A DNA stretch of 64,000 nt from the NCBI GenBank assembly GCA_015058575.1, contig SVBZ01000003.1, positions 1 through 64,000 on the forward strand, written 5' to 3'. The notes under the pieces are model-generated. The model made no database searches. It saw only the letters and a list, made by a program, of their open reading frames with translations, and was not told where the DNA came from. Positions 1 to 8,746 of this stretch are shown here, piece by piece. Both the position numbers and the translations under genes were made by a program. The stretch comes from Pseudoselenomonas ruminantium (GTDB lineage Bacteria > Bacillota > Negativicutes > Selenomonadales > Selenomonadaceae). Position 1 is the stretch's first letter, and each line of letters opens with the position of its first letter.

Positions 1-138
1 CCGGCACATGTTGCTAGATACGTACGAAAGCCTCCATGCGGGTCATTTAGCGGGAGCGGAGAAAAAGTGCACCCGCCCCCACCCAAGCTGAGCTCTATCA
101 AGGTTATTTTAAGCTAGAACTAGCATACAAACTGCAAT
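1..138. other. Left edge, no gene recognised
   Basis: No convincing reading frame is seen before the stop codon of the efflux permease. A short inverted repeat (GCTAG-AA-CTAGC, 113-124) lies just past that stop. On the minus strand it is followed by TTAAAATAA, so it could be a weak terminator, but the stem is only five base pairs. Confidence 0.4.
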
Positions 139-1356
139 TTACTCATACCGCAGTGCTTCAATCGGGTCGAGTTTCGCAGCTTTGCGGGCCGGATAAATGC
201 CAAAGAACAGTCCGATGCCCACAGAAAAGACAAACGAAACGACGATCGGCATCAGCGTAATTACCGTCGTGAATGCGCCGATTTTCGCAATGAGCTGCGA
301 CACGGCACAGCCGACAAGAATACCAATGATACCACCAATGATACCGATGACCATCGACTCAATCAAGAACTGCGTCATGATATTCATAAACGTCGCCCCC
401 AGTGCCTTGCGGATGCCAATCTCGCGCGTGCGCTCCGTGACCGACACCATCATGATATTCATGATGCCGATACCGCCGACAAGCAGCGAAATGCCGGCGA
501 TTGCGCCCAAAAGCATCGTCAGCATCGCCGTGGACTGGCTCATTGTCTCCATCAAGCTCGTGAGATTGCGGACGTTGAAGTCATCCTCCTTGCCGCCGAT
601 GATATGATGGCGCATCCGCAGCAGATTCTCGACTTCGGCCTGCACCTGGTCCATCTTATTTTGATCAGCGACCTGGATGTTGATGGACTGGACATAGGTA
701 ATGCCAAGCATGCGCTCCTGCGCTGTCGTTATCGGCACATAGACCATATCATCCTGATCCTGCCCCATCGACGACTGGCCCTTGGATTCGAGCAGACCGA
801 TGACTTTGTACGGCTGATTGTTGATACGGATATTCTTGCCGACCGGATTATCCTTGGCAAACAGATTTGCTGCCACCGTCGTGCCGATAACCGCTACGCG
901 CGAACGCTTATTCATATCATTGGCCGAAATAAACGAACCATTGCTTACCGCCAGCGAACGGATGGACATGAACTCCGGCGTCACCCCCTGCACCGAGGTT
1001 TTCCAGTTGTTATTGCCATAGACAATCAGATATGACCCCGACACCGACGGAGAGACGTATTCGATATTCTTGATCTTGTTCTTGATAGCCTCCGCATCAT
1101 CGTATTTGAGCGTCTGCATCGAGCCAGCCGCGCCGCGTACACCGCCGCGGTTCGATGCCCCCGGCGAGACGATCAGCATATTGGAGCCGAGACTTGCAAT
1201 GGAATTGGTGACATTGCTGCGCACGCCCATGCCGACCGATACGAGGGCGATGACGGCTGCAACACCAATGATGATCCCAAGCATCGTCAGCAGGCTGCGC
1301 ATTTTGTTCGCGTAAAGGGAGGTAAGCGCCATCTGGAAGCTTTCACTAAACAACAT
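139..1356 (-). CDS. macB: MacB-type ABC transporter permease
   Basis: This is the membrane subunit of a tripartite MacAB-TolC-like exporter. It has one N-terminal membrane helix (MLGIIIGVAAVIALVSVG), a periplasmic MacB core domain of about 200 residues, and three C-terminal helices of the FtsX-like fold. The conserved segment TERTREIGIRKALGA follows the second helix. The frame can be extended upstream to 1446, but the ATG at 1356 has a GAAGGGAG ribosome site about 9 nt upstream and overlaps the end of the ATPase gene by 11 bp, as expected for translational coupling; this gives 405 aa. ATPase and permease are separate proteins, unlike E. coli MacB where they are fused. The substrate (antibiotic, peptide or lipid) cannot be told from sequence. 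Confidence 0.93.
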   Translation of the reverse strand: MLFSESFQMALTSLYANKMRSLLTMLGIIIGVAAVIALVSVGMGVRSNVTNSIASLGSNMLIVSPGASNRGGVRGAAGSMQTLKYDDAEAIKNKIKNIEYVSPSVSGSYLIVYGNNNWKTSVQGVTPEFMSIRSLAVSNGSFISANDMNKRSRVAVIGTTVAANLFAKDNPVGKNIRINNQPYKVIGLLESKGQSSMGQDQDDMVYVPITTAQERMLGITYVQSINIQVADQNKMDQVQAEVENLLRMRHHIIGGKEDDFNVRNLTSLMETMSQSTAMLTMLLGAIAGISLLVGGIGIMNIMMVSVTERTREIGIRKALGATFMNIMTQFLIESMVIGIIGGIIGILVGCAVSQLIAKIGAFTTVITLMPIVVSFVFSVGIGLFFGIYPARKAAKLDPIEALRYE

Positions 1357-2068
1357 CCATAACCACTCCCTTCCCTTCATCGCGCGTGATCTTGCCGTCA
1401 CGCACCAGCAGCTGCCGGCTTGCGCAAGCAGCGATCTCCGGCTCATGCGTGACGAGGATTATTGTGCGCCCTTTCTCATGCATGGTCTCAAAGATTTCCA
1501 TGATTTCCTTCGTCGACTTCGTATCAAGGTTGCCTGTCGGCTCGTCAGCCATGATGATATGCGGATCATTTACCAGTGCGCGGGCAATTGCCACGCGCTG
1601 CCGCTGGCCGCCCGAAAGCTCATTGGGCTGATGGTCCGCACGGTCGCCAAGACCGACGGCTTCCAGATAATGCATCGCGCGCTCCAGCCGTTCCCTGCGT
1701 CCTACGCCCGCATAAACAAGCGGCAGGGCCACATTCTCGAGTGCTGAGATACGCGATAGCAGATTGAAATTCTGGAACACAAAGCCGATTTTCCGATTCC
1801 GTGTGATAGCCAGCTTATCATCGCTGAGGCCAGCTACCTCCTCGCCATCGAGCTTATAGGACCCTTCCGACGGCCGGTCAAGGCAGCCCAGGATATTCAT
1901 GAGTGTCGACTTGCCCGAGCCTGACGGCCCCATCAATGCGGCAAACTCCCCTTGATAGATATTGGTCGTGATACCATCAAGCGCGGCGAGTTCCTCGCCG
2001 CCGATATGATAGATTTTCCGGATACCGGAAAGCTGTATGGTCGGATAACGATTTTCCTTTTTTTCCAT
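1346..2068 (-). CDS. MacB/LolD-type ABC transporter ATP-binding protein
   Basis: ATPase partner of the adjacent permease. Walker A (GPSGSGKST), the Q-loop region (FVFQNFNL), the signature LSGGQRQR, Walker B (IIMADEPTG) and the switch His (LVTHE) are all present, so it should be active. The sequence belongs to the LolCDE/MacB/FtsE subfamily of ATPases. An earlier ATG at 2092 overlaps the stop codon of the HlyD gene (TAATG) but has no ribosome site. The ATG at 2068 has AGGGA 5 nt upstream and is preferred (240 aa). The operon order is tolC, HlyD, ATPase, permease, reading leftward. Confidence 0.93.
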   Translation of the reverse strand: MEKKENRYPTIQLSGIRKIYHIGGEELAALDGITTNIYQGEFAALMGPSGSGKSTLMNILGCLDRPSEGSYKLDGEEVAGLSDDKLAITRNRKIGFVFQNFNLLSRISALENVALPLVYAGVGRRERLERAMHYLEAVGLGDRADHQPNELSGGQRQRVAIARALVNDPHIIMADEPTGNLDTKSTKEIMEIFETMHEKGRTIILVTHEPEIAACASRQLLVRDGKITRDEGKGVVMDVV

Positions 2069-2091
2069 CGGATTCCCTGCTTTCCCTCTCA

Positions 2092-3222
2092 TTACATTGG
2101 CGGCGGGCCGCCTCTGCTTTTCTTACTGCTCGTTGTCGTTGTTGCTGCTTTAGCGGTATAGGTGCTCACGACCTGCTCCCCCTCGGACAGCCCTGCAAGG
2201 ATTTCCACATACTCATCACTGTAAATGCCCGTTTCGACATAGCGGTTCTCCTGCGTGCCATCGGGATTCTTGACAATGACATAGGAGCCATTCGCATCAG
2301 TCTTGAGTGTCGAGATGGGTACCGCCAGCGCCCCTGCCTTCTCAGCCGTATTGATTTCTACGCGCGCCGTCATCGCTGGCAGCAGTTCATTGCCGGGATC
2401 ATCGACATCCAATGTCACATAGTAGTAAATGACGCTGGAGGACGAAGTGCTCGACGAACTACTTGAGGAAGAAGACGTGTCCCAGCTATTGCCCGTATCC
2501 GTCTGCGAGATGTTCGTAACGCGTGCCGTAAAGGTGCGGCCCGTGAAGCTGTCCACCGTAAAGGTCGCCGTCTGGCCAATCTTGACACTGCCAATATCCG
2601 TCTCATCGACTTTGGCCTGGATCTGCTTGCTCGAAAGATCGGCGATGCGCATGATGACCGTTGGGCTGCTAGTCCCCTGCACGGCCATCGTGCCCGGCGT
2701 CTTCGGCTCGCCGACAACCACGCCCGACATCGGTGCCGTGATTGTCATCTCGTTCATATCCGACTGCGCTTCCGACAACGCCGATACCGCTGTCTCATAA
2801 TTCATCTGCGCATCCTCCAGATCAGCCTGTGTCTTGGCACCGATGCTGTAAAGATAACTGGTGCGCTCATATTTTGCCTTGGTATTCGTGACTTTTATCT
2901 GTGCCTGGTCACGCTTGGCTTCATAATCTTTGCCATCGAGTGTCGCAATGGTCTGCCCGGCCGTGACCGTATCGTTCTCCTTGACGAGTACGTTCTTGAT
3001 ACGCGCCGTGACCTTCGAGCTGACCTCGACCGCGTGCACAGGACGGATGGTTCCCGTCGCTGAGACCGTCGATTTCATATCCATGCGTATGACTTCCGTC
3101 GTCTCCACAGCGGCCAGCTTCTTAGCCTGCTGCTGTCCCTGATAATATTTCCAGCCGCCAAACGCACAGGCCGCTACGAGCACTGCCGCAATACCAGCCT
3201 TCACTTTCCAGTTGATGTTCAT
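2092..3222 (-). CDS. HlyD/MacA-family periplasmic adaptor subunit
   Basis: Membrane-fusion protein that links the inner-membrane ABC transporter to the TolC channel. It has a short cytoplasmic start (MNINWKVK), one membrane anchor (about residues 9-25), a split biotinyl-lipoyl domain, and a coiled-coil hairpin region (KVTNTKAKYERTSYLYSIGA). A beta-barrel and a membrane-proximal domain follow. A serine-rich tract (nine serines, Thr, four serines, around residue 255) interrupts the beta-barrel region and is unusual for the family. The C-terminus is GGPPPM. Its ATG overlaps the stop of the outer-membrane gene by 4 bp (ATGA). At 376 aa the length fits MacA. Confidence 0.93.
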   Translation of the reverse strand: MNINWKVKAGIAAVLVAACAFGGWKYYQGQQQAKKLAAVETTEVIRMDMKSTVSATGTIRPVHAVEVSSKVTARIKNVLVKENDTVTAGQTIATLDGKDYEAKRDQAQIKVTNTKAKYERTSYLYSIGAKTQADLEDAQMNYETAVSALSEAQSDMNEMTITAPMSGVVVGEPKTPGTMAVQGTSSPTVIMRIADLSSKQIQAKVDETDIGSVKIGQTATFTVDSFTGRTFTARVTNISQTDTGNSWDTSSSSSSSSSTSSSSVIYYYVTLDVDDPGNELLPAMTARVEINTAEKAGALAVPISTLKTDANGSYVIVKNPDGTQENRYVETGIYSDEYVEILAGLSEGEQVVSTYTAKAATTTTSSKKSRGGPPPM

Positions 3223-4667
3223 TTCGTCTCCTCATTTCCTGCCAATTCATCCGCTACAGCCGCAGGTGTCGCTGCCGCCTGCGTATCTGCCCCTGCTGCC
3301 ACTCCGACCTGCTCGATGGGAGAGCTTGCCAGCGCCGCCGCAACGTCGGTTGAGAGTTTTGCCGCAGCCTCTTTTTCCGCAGGACTCAGGCTGATGCCCA
3401 TGGCATTTTCCACCGATGCCTTGTCGCGGGCATAATCATACTGCGCACTGATATAGTTGAGCTGCGCCGTCGAAAGCGCCTCCTGCGCATCGATGATATC
3501 GAGCATCAGGCCCTCGCCGGCACGATATTTCTCGCGGGCAATGTACGCATCTTCCTCAGCCTGATGCACCGCATCCTGCGTCGAATTGAGCCGTTTCTCA
3601 GCCTCCCGCATATTGTAATAGGCCTGCCGCACAGCCAGGTCAACATCTTCCTTGTCCTTGAGCAGATTGAGCTTAGCCACCTCGTATTCAGTCTGCGCGG
3701 CCTTGACGGAGGCATCGGTAACACCGCTATCGAAAATGCTCCACTTGAGGCCGACGCTGGCTGATGCACTCTGGCTCGACGAGCTCGACGGCTGGAACAC
3801 ATTCGTATTATCCAGGCCCAGCGATAGTGATACCGATGGCAGATAACCAGCCTTAGCAGCCTTTACGGCCTGCTCCTGCTGCTCGACCTTATACTGATCG
3901 ACACGCAGGTCCTTACGATTGGTATAGGCATAGGCAATGCAGTCATCGAGCGCAATCCCGAAAGCATCATAGCTGAAATCCGTCGTGAGATTCAGCGGCT
4001 CCGTGCGGTTTATATTGAGATAGTTACGCAATGTTGCCAGATCTACCTCATAGCTGTTCTGCGCTTTGATGAGATTCTGCCGCGCATTGCTAAGCTCGAC
4101 CGACGAGCGGATGACATCGATACGAGCCTTAGCCCCCGCCGAGTAAAGCTGGCTGACATTCGTGTAGTGCTCCTGGTATTTATCCACGGTTTCCTGCCGC
4201 ACAGCCACCGTCTTCTTGGCCTCCAAGGCATCATAATACGCCTTGATGACACTGAGCTTCAGATTTTCGCGGCTGCGATCGGTTAGCAGCCGTGCCGAAT
4301 CGGCAGCAAGCTCTGCCTTTTTGATATTGGCCTGATTCTGGCCACCTGTATAGAGCGGCAGCGAAGCTGACACACCGGCTCCATTTCTCGCCTGGCGGTC
4401 ACTGTCACTGCTCTTGCTCGTACTAAGGGTATCCGAAGCCGATACCGACACGCCATTGCTGCCTCTGGCTTTCTTGAGCGCCGCATCAGCCGTATCCTCA
4501 CCTTTTTGCGTGACCTTCAGGCTCGTGTTCTGCGTGAGGGCCATGTTCACGGCCTCCTGCAGCGACAAATCAGCCGCCAAGGCTGCTGGCATCAGGCCCA
4601 GCATGACACTGGCCAGCGCCAATGCTATTTTCTGCTGCCGTTTTTTTATCTGACGACTTATCTTCAC
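3219..4667 (-). CDS. TolC-family outer-membrane efflux protein
   Basis: First gene of the efflux operon, 482 aa. It has a signal peptide (hydrophobic core about residues 15-30, ending ALAADLSLQEA) followed by two tandem outer-membrane efflux protein repeats. These show the usual LxxA(V/L)xxAxxxNxxL pattern near the start and long helices (YRAGEGLMLDIIDAQEAL). Translation starts at GTG, supported by GGGAGG 7 nt upstream. This is the best evidence in the window that the cell has an outer membrane. The C-terminal 60 residues are Ala-rich and probably disordered. Confidence 0.92.
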   Translation of the reverse strand: MKISRQIKKRQQKIALALASVMLGLMPAALAADLSLQEAVNMALTQNTSLKVTQKGEDTADAALKKARGSNGVSVSASDTLSTSKSSDSDRQARNGAGVSASLPLYTGGQNQANIKKAELAADSARLLTDRSRENLKLSVIKAYYDALEAKKTVAVRQETVDKYQEHYTNVSQLYSAGAKARIDVIRSSVELSNARQNLIKAQNSYEVDLATLRNYLNINRTEPLNLTTDFSYDAFGIALDDCIAYAYTNRKDLRVDQYKVEQQEQAVKAAKAGYLPSVSLSLGLDNTNVFQPSSSSSQSASASVGLKWSIFDSGVTDASVKAAQTEYEVAKLNLLKDKEDVDLAVRQAYYNMREAEKRLNSTQDAVHQAEEDAYIAREKYRAGEGLMLDIIDAQEALSTAQLNYISAQYDYARDKASVENAMGISLSPAEKEAAAKLSTDVAAALASSPIEQVGVAAGADTQAAATPAAVADELAGNEETK

Positions 4668-4836
4668 AATTTTTCCTCCCCGAAAAACTACTTCATCCTG
4701 AAATTCGAATCCTGTTTTCTATTTTAACATAATTCCCCACAACTACATGGGTTTATTGGTTAGATTATGATAAAATAGGGTTGTTGTAAGAACATAAATT
4801 TTCTCTGAGAAATTCATTAAAAATAAGGAGCCATCC

Positions 4837-6618
4837 ATGGACAATCCATACTTTGAACAAGCCTTGGCGCTGCTGCGCCGCTTCTATGGCTACCGCAGTT
4901 TCCGCCCAGCCCAGACGCCGGTTATAAAAAGCCTGCTCTCGGGCCAGGACACGGTTGCCATCATGCCGACTGGCGCCGGCAAAAGCATCTGCTTCCAGAT
5001 ACCCGCTATGATATTTCCCGGCATCACGCTCGTCATCTCACCACTGATTTCCTTGATGAAAGACCAGGTTGACGCCCTCGCCGAGCAGGGCATTGCGGCC
5101 ACGTATATCAATAGCACGCTCTCGCTTACCGAATCCGATCTCCGCTTAAACGCCATTGCAGCTGGCAGGTTCAAGCTCGTCTACGTCGCTCCCGAGCGGC
5201 TTGAGACAAGTTATTTCCAATACATCATCGAACATCAGCCTATCTCGATGGTCGCCGTCGATGAGGCGCACTGTCTCTCACAATGGGGCCATGACTTCCG
5301 CCCAAGCTATCGTCAGATTGCGCCCTTCATCGCCAGCCTGCCACGCCGCCCGCTTATCGCTGCTTTCACAGCCACGGCTACCCCCGAGGTCAAGGAGGAT
5401 ATCATCAGCTTGCTCGGGCTGCACACGCCCCAGGTGCATGTCACGGGTTTTGACCGTCCGAATCTTTATTTCGAAGTGCGCCGCGGCGAGGACAAGAAGA
5501 AATTCATCACCAGCTACGTCCGCAACCATCCCGACGAGACCGGCATCATCTATGCTGCGACGCGCAAGGAAGTCGACAAGGTCTACGAGCTGCTGGCCAA
5601 GAAGAAGCTCGCGGTCGGCCGCTACCATGCAGGCATGACCGAAAAGCAGCGCACGAAGGCCCAGGACGACTTCCTCTACGATAACATCCAGGTCATCGTG
5701 GCTACCAACGCCTTCGGCATGGGCATCGACAAGAGCAACGTGCGCTACGTCATCCATTACAACATGCCCAAGAACATCGAAGCCTACTACCAGGAAGCAG
5801 GACGCGCCGGCCGCGATGGCGAACCAGGCACCTGCATCCTGCTCTACTCGCCGCAAGATACCATGACGCAGAAATACCTCATCGATGTCTCCATCGATGA
5901 CGAGCAGCGCAAAGCCCATAATCTCGGGCGCCTGCAGAAGATGGTCGACTACTGCCATACACCAGAATGCCTGCGCCACTTCATCATCCATTACTTCGGG
6001 GACAGCTCAGCCCCCGAAACCTGCGCGAACTGTGGCAACTGCAAGGCAGGACTTGAACGCGTCGACATCACACTTGATGCGCAGAAAGTCTTTTCCTGTG
6101 TCTATCGCATGCGCGAGCGCTTTGGCCTGACGCTTGTCGCCCAGGTGCTCAAAGGCTCAAACGATAAACGTGTCCGCGAACTCCATTTCAACGAGCTATC
6201 AACCTACGGCCTGATGAAGGAACGCAGTCTTGCCGACATCAAGCTGCTGATCCAGCGCTTTGTCGCCACCGACTATTTAGCAATGACCGAAAGCCAGTAT
6301 CCGGTACTGACGCTTGAGCCCCGTGCCTACGCCGTGCTCAAAGGACAGGAAAAAGTCTATCAGGCTATGCCCAAGCCCGAACAGGAAAAAGAACCCGCTG
6401 CCCCAGAGCTTTTCGACTACCTGCGCGCCCTGCGCAAAGAAATCGCCGCCCGCGATCATATTCCGCCCTATGTCGTCTTCTCCGACGCCACCCTGCGGGA
6501 TATGTGTGTCGTCCAGCCAGCGACCCTCGACGAAATGCTTGATGTCAAAGGCGTCGGCGAACTAAAACTCGAAAAATACGGTGCAGCCTTCCTGCAATGC
6601 ATCCAGGAACACCGCTAA
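4837..6618 (+). CDS. recQ: ATP-dependent DNA helicase RecQ
   Basis: 3'-5' DNA helicase for recombination and replication-fork repair, 593 aa. Domains in order: helicase core with motif I (MPTGAGKSICFQ), motif II (VDEAHCLSQWGHDFRPSY, including the aromatic-rich loop typical of RecQ), motif VI (YQEAGRAGRDG); RQC domain with the zinc cluster (CxxCGxC near residue 395); C-terminal HRDC domain (from about residue 515). All key residues are present. It is the only recognised housekeeping gene on the plus strand, diverging from the efflux operon across a 169-bp gap and converging on the clostripain gene. Confidence 0.97.
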   Translation: MDNPYFEQALALLRRFYGYRSFRPAQTPVIKSLLSGQDTVAIMPTGAGKSICFQIPAMIFPGITLVISPLISLMKDQVDALAEQGIAATYINSTLSLTESDLRLNAIAAGRFKLVYVAPERLETSYFQYIIEHQPISMVAVDEAHCLSQWGHDFRPSYRQIAPFIASLPRRPLIAAFTATATPEVKEDIISLLGLHTPQVHVTGFDRPNLYFEVRRGEDKKKFITSYVRNHPDETGIIYAATRKEVDKVYELLAKKKLAVGRYHAGMTEKQRTKAQDDFLYDNIQVIVATNAFGMGIDKSNVRYVIHYNMPKNIEAYYQEAGRAGRDGEPGTCILLYSPQDTMTQKYLIDVSIDDEQRKAHNLGRLQKMVDYCHTPECLRHFIIHYFGDSSAPETCANCGNCKAGLERVDITLDAQKVFSCVYRMRERFGLTLVAQVLKGSNDKRVRELHFNELSTYGLMKERSLADIKLLIQRFVATDYLAMTESQYPVLTLEPRAYAVLKGQEKVYQAMPKPEQEKEPAAPELFDYLRALRKEIAARDHIPPYVVFSDATLRDMCVVQPATLDEMLDVKGVGELKLEKYGAAFLQCIQEHR

Positions 6619-6631
6619 AAACAGCAAACAC

Positions 6632-6672
6632 AAAGCTCCCCTAAACCAGCCTTGGCCGTCTAGGGGAGCTTT
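6632..6672. terminator. Bidirectional terminator between recQ and the C11 peptidase gene
   Basis: A perfect 12-bp stem (AAAGCTCCCCTA / TAGGGGAGCTTT) with a 17-nt loop lies between the convergent stop codons. Flanking A and T residues on both sides make it usable on both strands. Confidence 0.8.
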
Positions 6673-6691
6673 GCTATATTCTGCATATTTC

Positions 6692-8572
6692 CTACAGATT
6701 GCCTACCTCTATAAGCTTGCCGCCTTCGAGGACAAAATACCCGCAGGCAGAATCCACCGCATCATTGCGCGGCATACGGAAGTTGAACGCAAATGTGTAT
6801 TTGCCATCAGCGAGTGGCTCATTTTGCAGAGCCGGTTCCTTATCGAGAACAAAGCTCTCGCCATTTATCATCTTGCCATTTTCAAGCAGGAACAGCGGCG
6901 TGATCTTATCCCCTGCATGGAGTTGCAGGACTTCACGATCCAACTGCTCACCTTCAATCAGTCTCTGCACACTCAGGATCTTCCAGGCAGCTTTTTCCTT
7001 GTTATAGGCAGCGCGCAGATAGCATTTCTTGTCATTCAGCAGGATGTAGGAATGGAACATATTATAGTCCGGCTGTTGTTCGTCAAGATCCAGCAGGATA
7101 GTATGTCCATTGAGTGCCGGCCACGTACAATCAAAATCATCCTGGAAAACGCCTTTTTCCCAATCCACCGTCAAGCTGTCACTGCTGCCCAGAAAAACGA
7201 ATTGGCCGTTCTTATCGTTATAGCCGAGCCAAAACGCTGCGTCACTGATAGCATGGACATCCTCAGGTGGCAGCGTAACTACAGCCGTGTTATCCGGGCC
7301 GATAACCAGCGGGCTCTGGGCAATCCTTTCCGTATCGAAATGATACCATGGTTCCCCACCACCACTGCCGCTTAGCATATTCCGGTAGAAATCAATAAAC
7401 ACCGGACTGGCTCCAGGTTGCGGCGTATATTTTGCCAGCGACAATACGCTGCCATCTAAGCAATAGTAACCAGCCAGTCCCCAGCCATGCTGGCGGTAAG
7501 GACCAGCCACCCGGTAAACCACTACATCCTTGATGGCTTTTTGCAGCGCCGCAGCGCTTTCTATGCCATGCAGATGCTCTGCCAGATTCCCCAAATCAAT
7601 CATGTTCGTCCAATTATCTTCCACATTGATGCCATATCGTTCCACCCCATTAGCTACCCGGTCATATGCGGTATAGACTTCACGCGGATTCGCATTGGCT
7701 GCTTCTTGTATTTCCTTCCCCATCGCTTCATAGGCATCATTGAGCGCTGGCAATTTCTGCATATCAAGCAAGGACAGCGTTGCACTATCTTCCGATTGAT
7801 ATTTTGCACAATAAGGCAGATAGGTCTCGCAGATGATCTTTCCCAAAGCGCGTCCATCCATCGACGGTTTCTTGGTCAAAGCACCAACCCAGCCGGCATA
7901 ATCCGACCCCGTTCCCGGCATGACTTCCTCTGATGCCGTTATGTAACGGGTATACCCATACAAGGTATTCGCTGTCTCGATGTTAGCCATCAAGCACATG
8001 TCAAACAACACCAAATCGAAAAATGGTGCATCTTTATCCGCCTTGGCCACTGCTGCCATTGCCTGCTGCACATCATTCAGGCTAAGTGATTCTTCATATT
8101 TTTCATCGTAGCACAAGCCGTTCAGACTGCCGCCGCCATGATCCCAGAATATCAGCATCCGATGGTCAGCAGGATAATTGTCTTTGGCATAACGCAGAAA
8201 ATCCTCAAAAGTCTTCTCTTCGGCCATGCTTGCCTGCTCCAACTCGGCCAGCTTGTGGAATCCCTTGCTGTCATAGACAAAACGCCCCAAGGCTTCGCTA
8301 GGAATCCCCTCGGTATGCCATGCATGCGCACCACCTGTCTGGATAAAGAAACGCACGTTATCCGGCAGCGGGACAGATTGCAGGCTGGCAAGGTTCTTCG
8401 AAGCCATTCCCTGTTCCGACTCCAGATCAGAACCGCACATATAGATATAGACAGCCCAGCTATCCTGCGCCAAGGTCTTTGACGTACAGCCAAACATCAA
8501 CACTCCGGCAGCCAAGCAAAACACCAGCAGCAGCCTGCACAGCCAGCGCCTGAAATTCTGTCCTGTATCCAT
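6692..8572 (-). CDS. Clostripain-family (C11) cysteine peptidase, lipoprotein
   Basis: Secreted, lipid-anchored peptidase of family C11. The N-terminus has a lipoprotein signal with the lipobox LMFGC. The catalytic dyad is visible: His in LIFWDHGGGSLNG and Cys in LVLFDMCLMANIETA. The rest of the C11 domain follows (WAVYIYMCGSDLES at the start), then about 250 residues of beta-rich C-terminal region not assigned. Of two in-frame ATGs, the one at 8572 has AAGGAG 8 nt upstream while the one at 8578 is only 2 nt from it, so 8572 is chosen (626 aa). C11 enzymes usually cleave after Arg or Lys and may self-process; the target here is unknown. Confidence 0.88.
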   Translation of the reverse strand: MDTGQNFRRWLCRLLLVFCLAAGVLMFGCTSKTLAQDSWAVYIYMCGSDLESEQGMASKNLASLQSVPLPDNVRFFIQTGGAHAWHTEGIPSEALGRFVYDSKGFHKLAELEQASMAEEKTFEDFLRYAKDNYPADHRMLIFWDHGGGSLNGLCYDEKYEESLSLNDVQQAMAAVAKADKDAPFFDLVLFDMCLMANIETANTLYGYTRYITASEEVMPGTGSDYAGWVGALTKKPSMDGRALGKIICETYLPYCAKYQSEDSATLSLLDMQKLPALNDAYEAMGKEIQEAANANPREVYTAYDRVANGVERYGINVEDNWTNMIDLGNLAEHLHGIESAAALQKAIKDVVVYRVAGPYRQHGWGLAGYYCLDGSVLSLAKYTPQPGASPVFIDFYRNMLSGSGGGEPWYHFDTERIAQSPLVIGPDNTAVVTLPPEDVHAISDAAFWLGYNDKNGQFVFLGSSDSLTVDWEKGVFQDDFDCTWPALNGHTILLDLDEQQPDYNMFHSYILLNDKKCYLRAAYNKEKAAWKILSVQRLIEGEQLDREVLQLHAGDKITPLFLLENGKMINGESFVLDKEPALQNEPLADGKYTFAFNFRMPRNDAVDSACGYFVLEGGKLIEVGNL

Positions 8573-8704
8573 TTTCATCGCTCCTTCTCTTTACGCATCA
8601 CCTATACAGCCCACAGGAATTCCCTCCGTTGAGCCTTTTATCTGTACTGCTATTTCTACTATTTCGACAAAATAAATTCCAGTCCTGTAAACAAGCAAAA
8701 TAAA

Positions 8705-8744
8705 AAACGGAAGATCTGCCGCAAAGCAGCAGACCTTCCGTTTT
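8705..8744 (-). terminator. Terminator of ctpA
   Basis: Read leftward, a strong hairpin (AACGGAAGGTCTGC ... GCAGATCTTCCGTT) is followed at once by TTTTATTTT, starting a few bases after the ctpA stop codon. Confidence 0.85.
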
Positions 8745-8746
8745 CT

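Noticed and set aside
2420..2480. Short-period repeat in the adaptor gene resembling a tandem repeat or CRISPR
   Set aside because: It is the codon run of the polyserine tract; no spacers or regular repeat units. No CRISPR array was seen anywhere in the window.
5278..5991. Minus-strand frame of 237 codons
   Set aside because: Antisense to the helicase core of recQ, with no signal or motif.
6581..7375. Plus-strand frame running through the recQ terminator
   Set aside because: It starts inside recQ and continues antisense into the C11 peptidase gene across a strong terminator.
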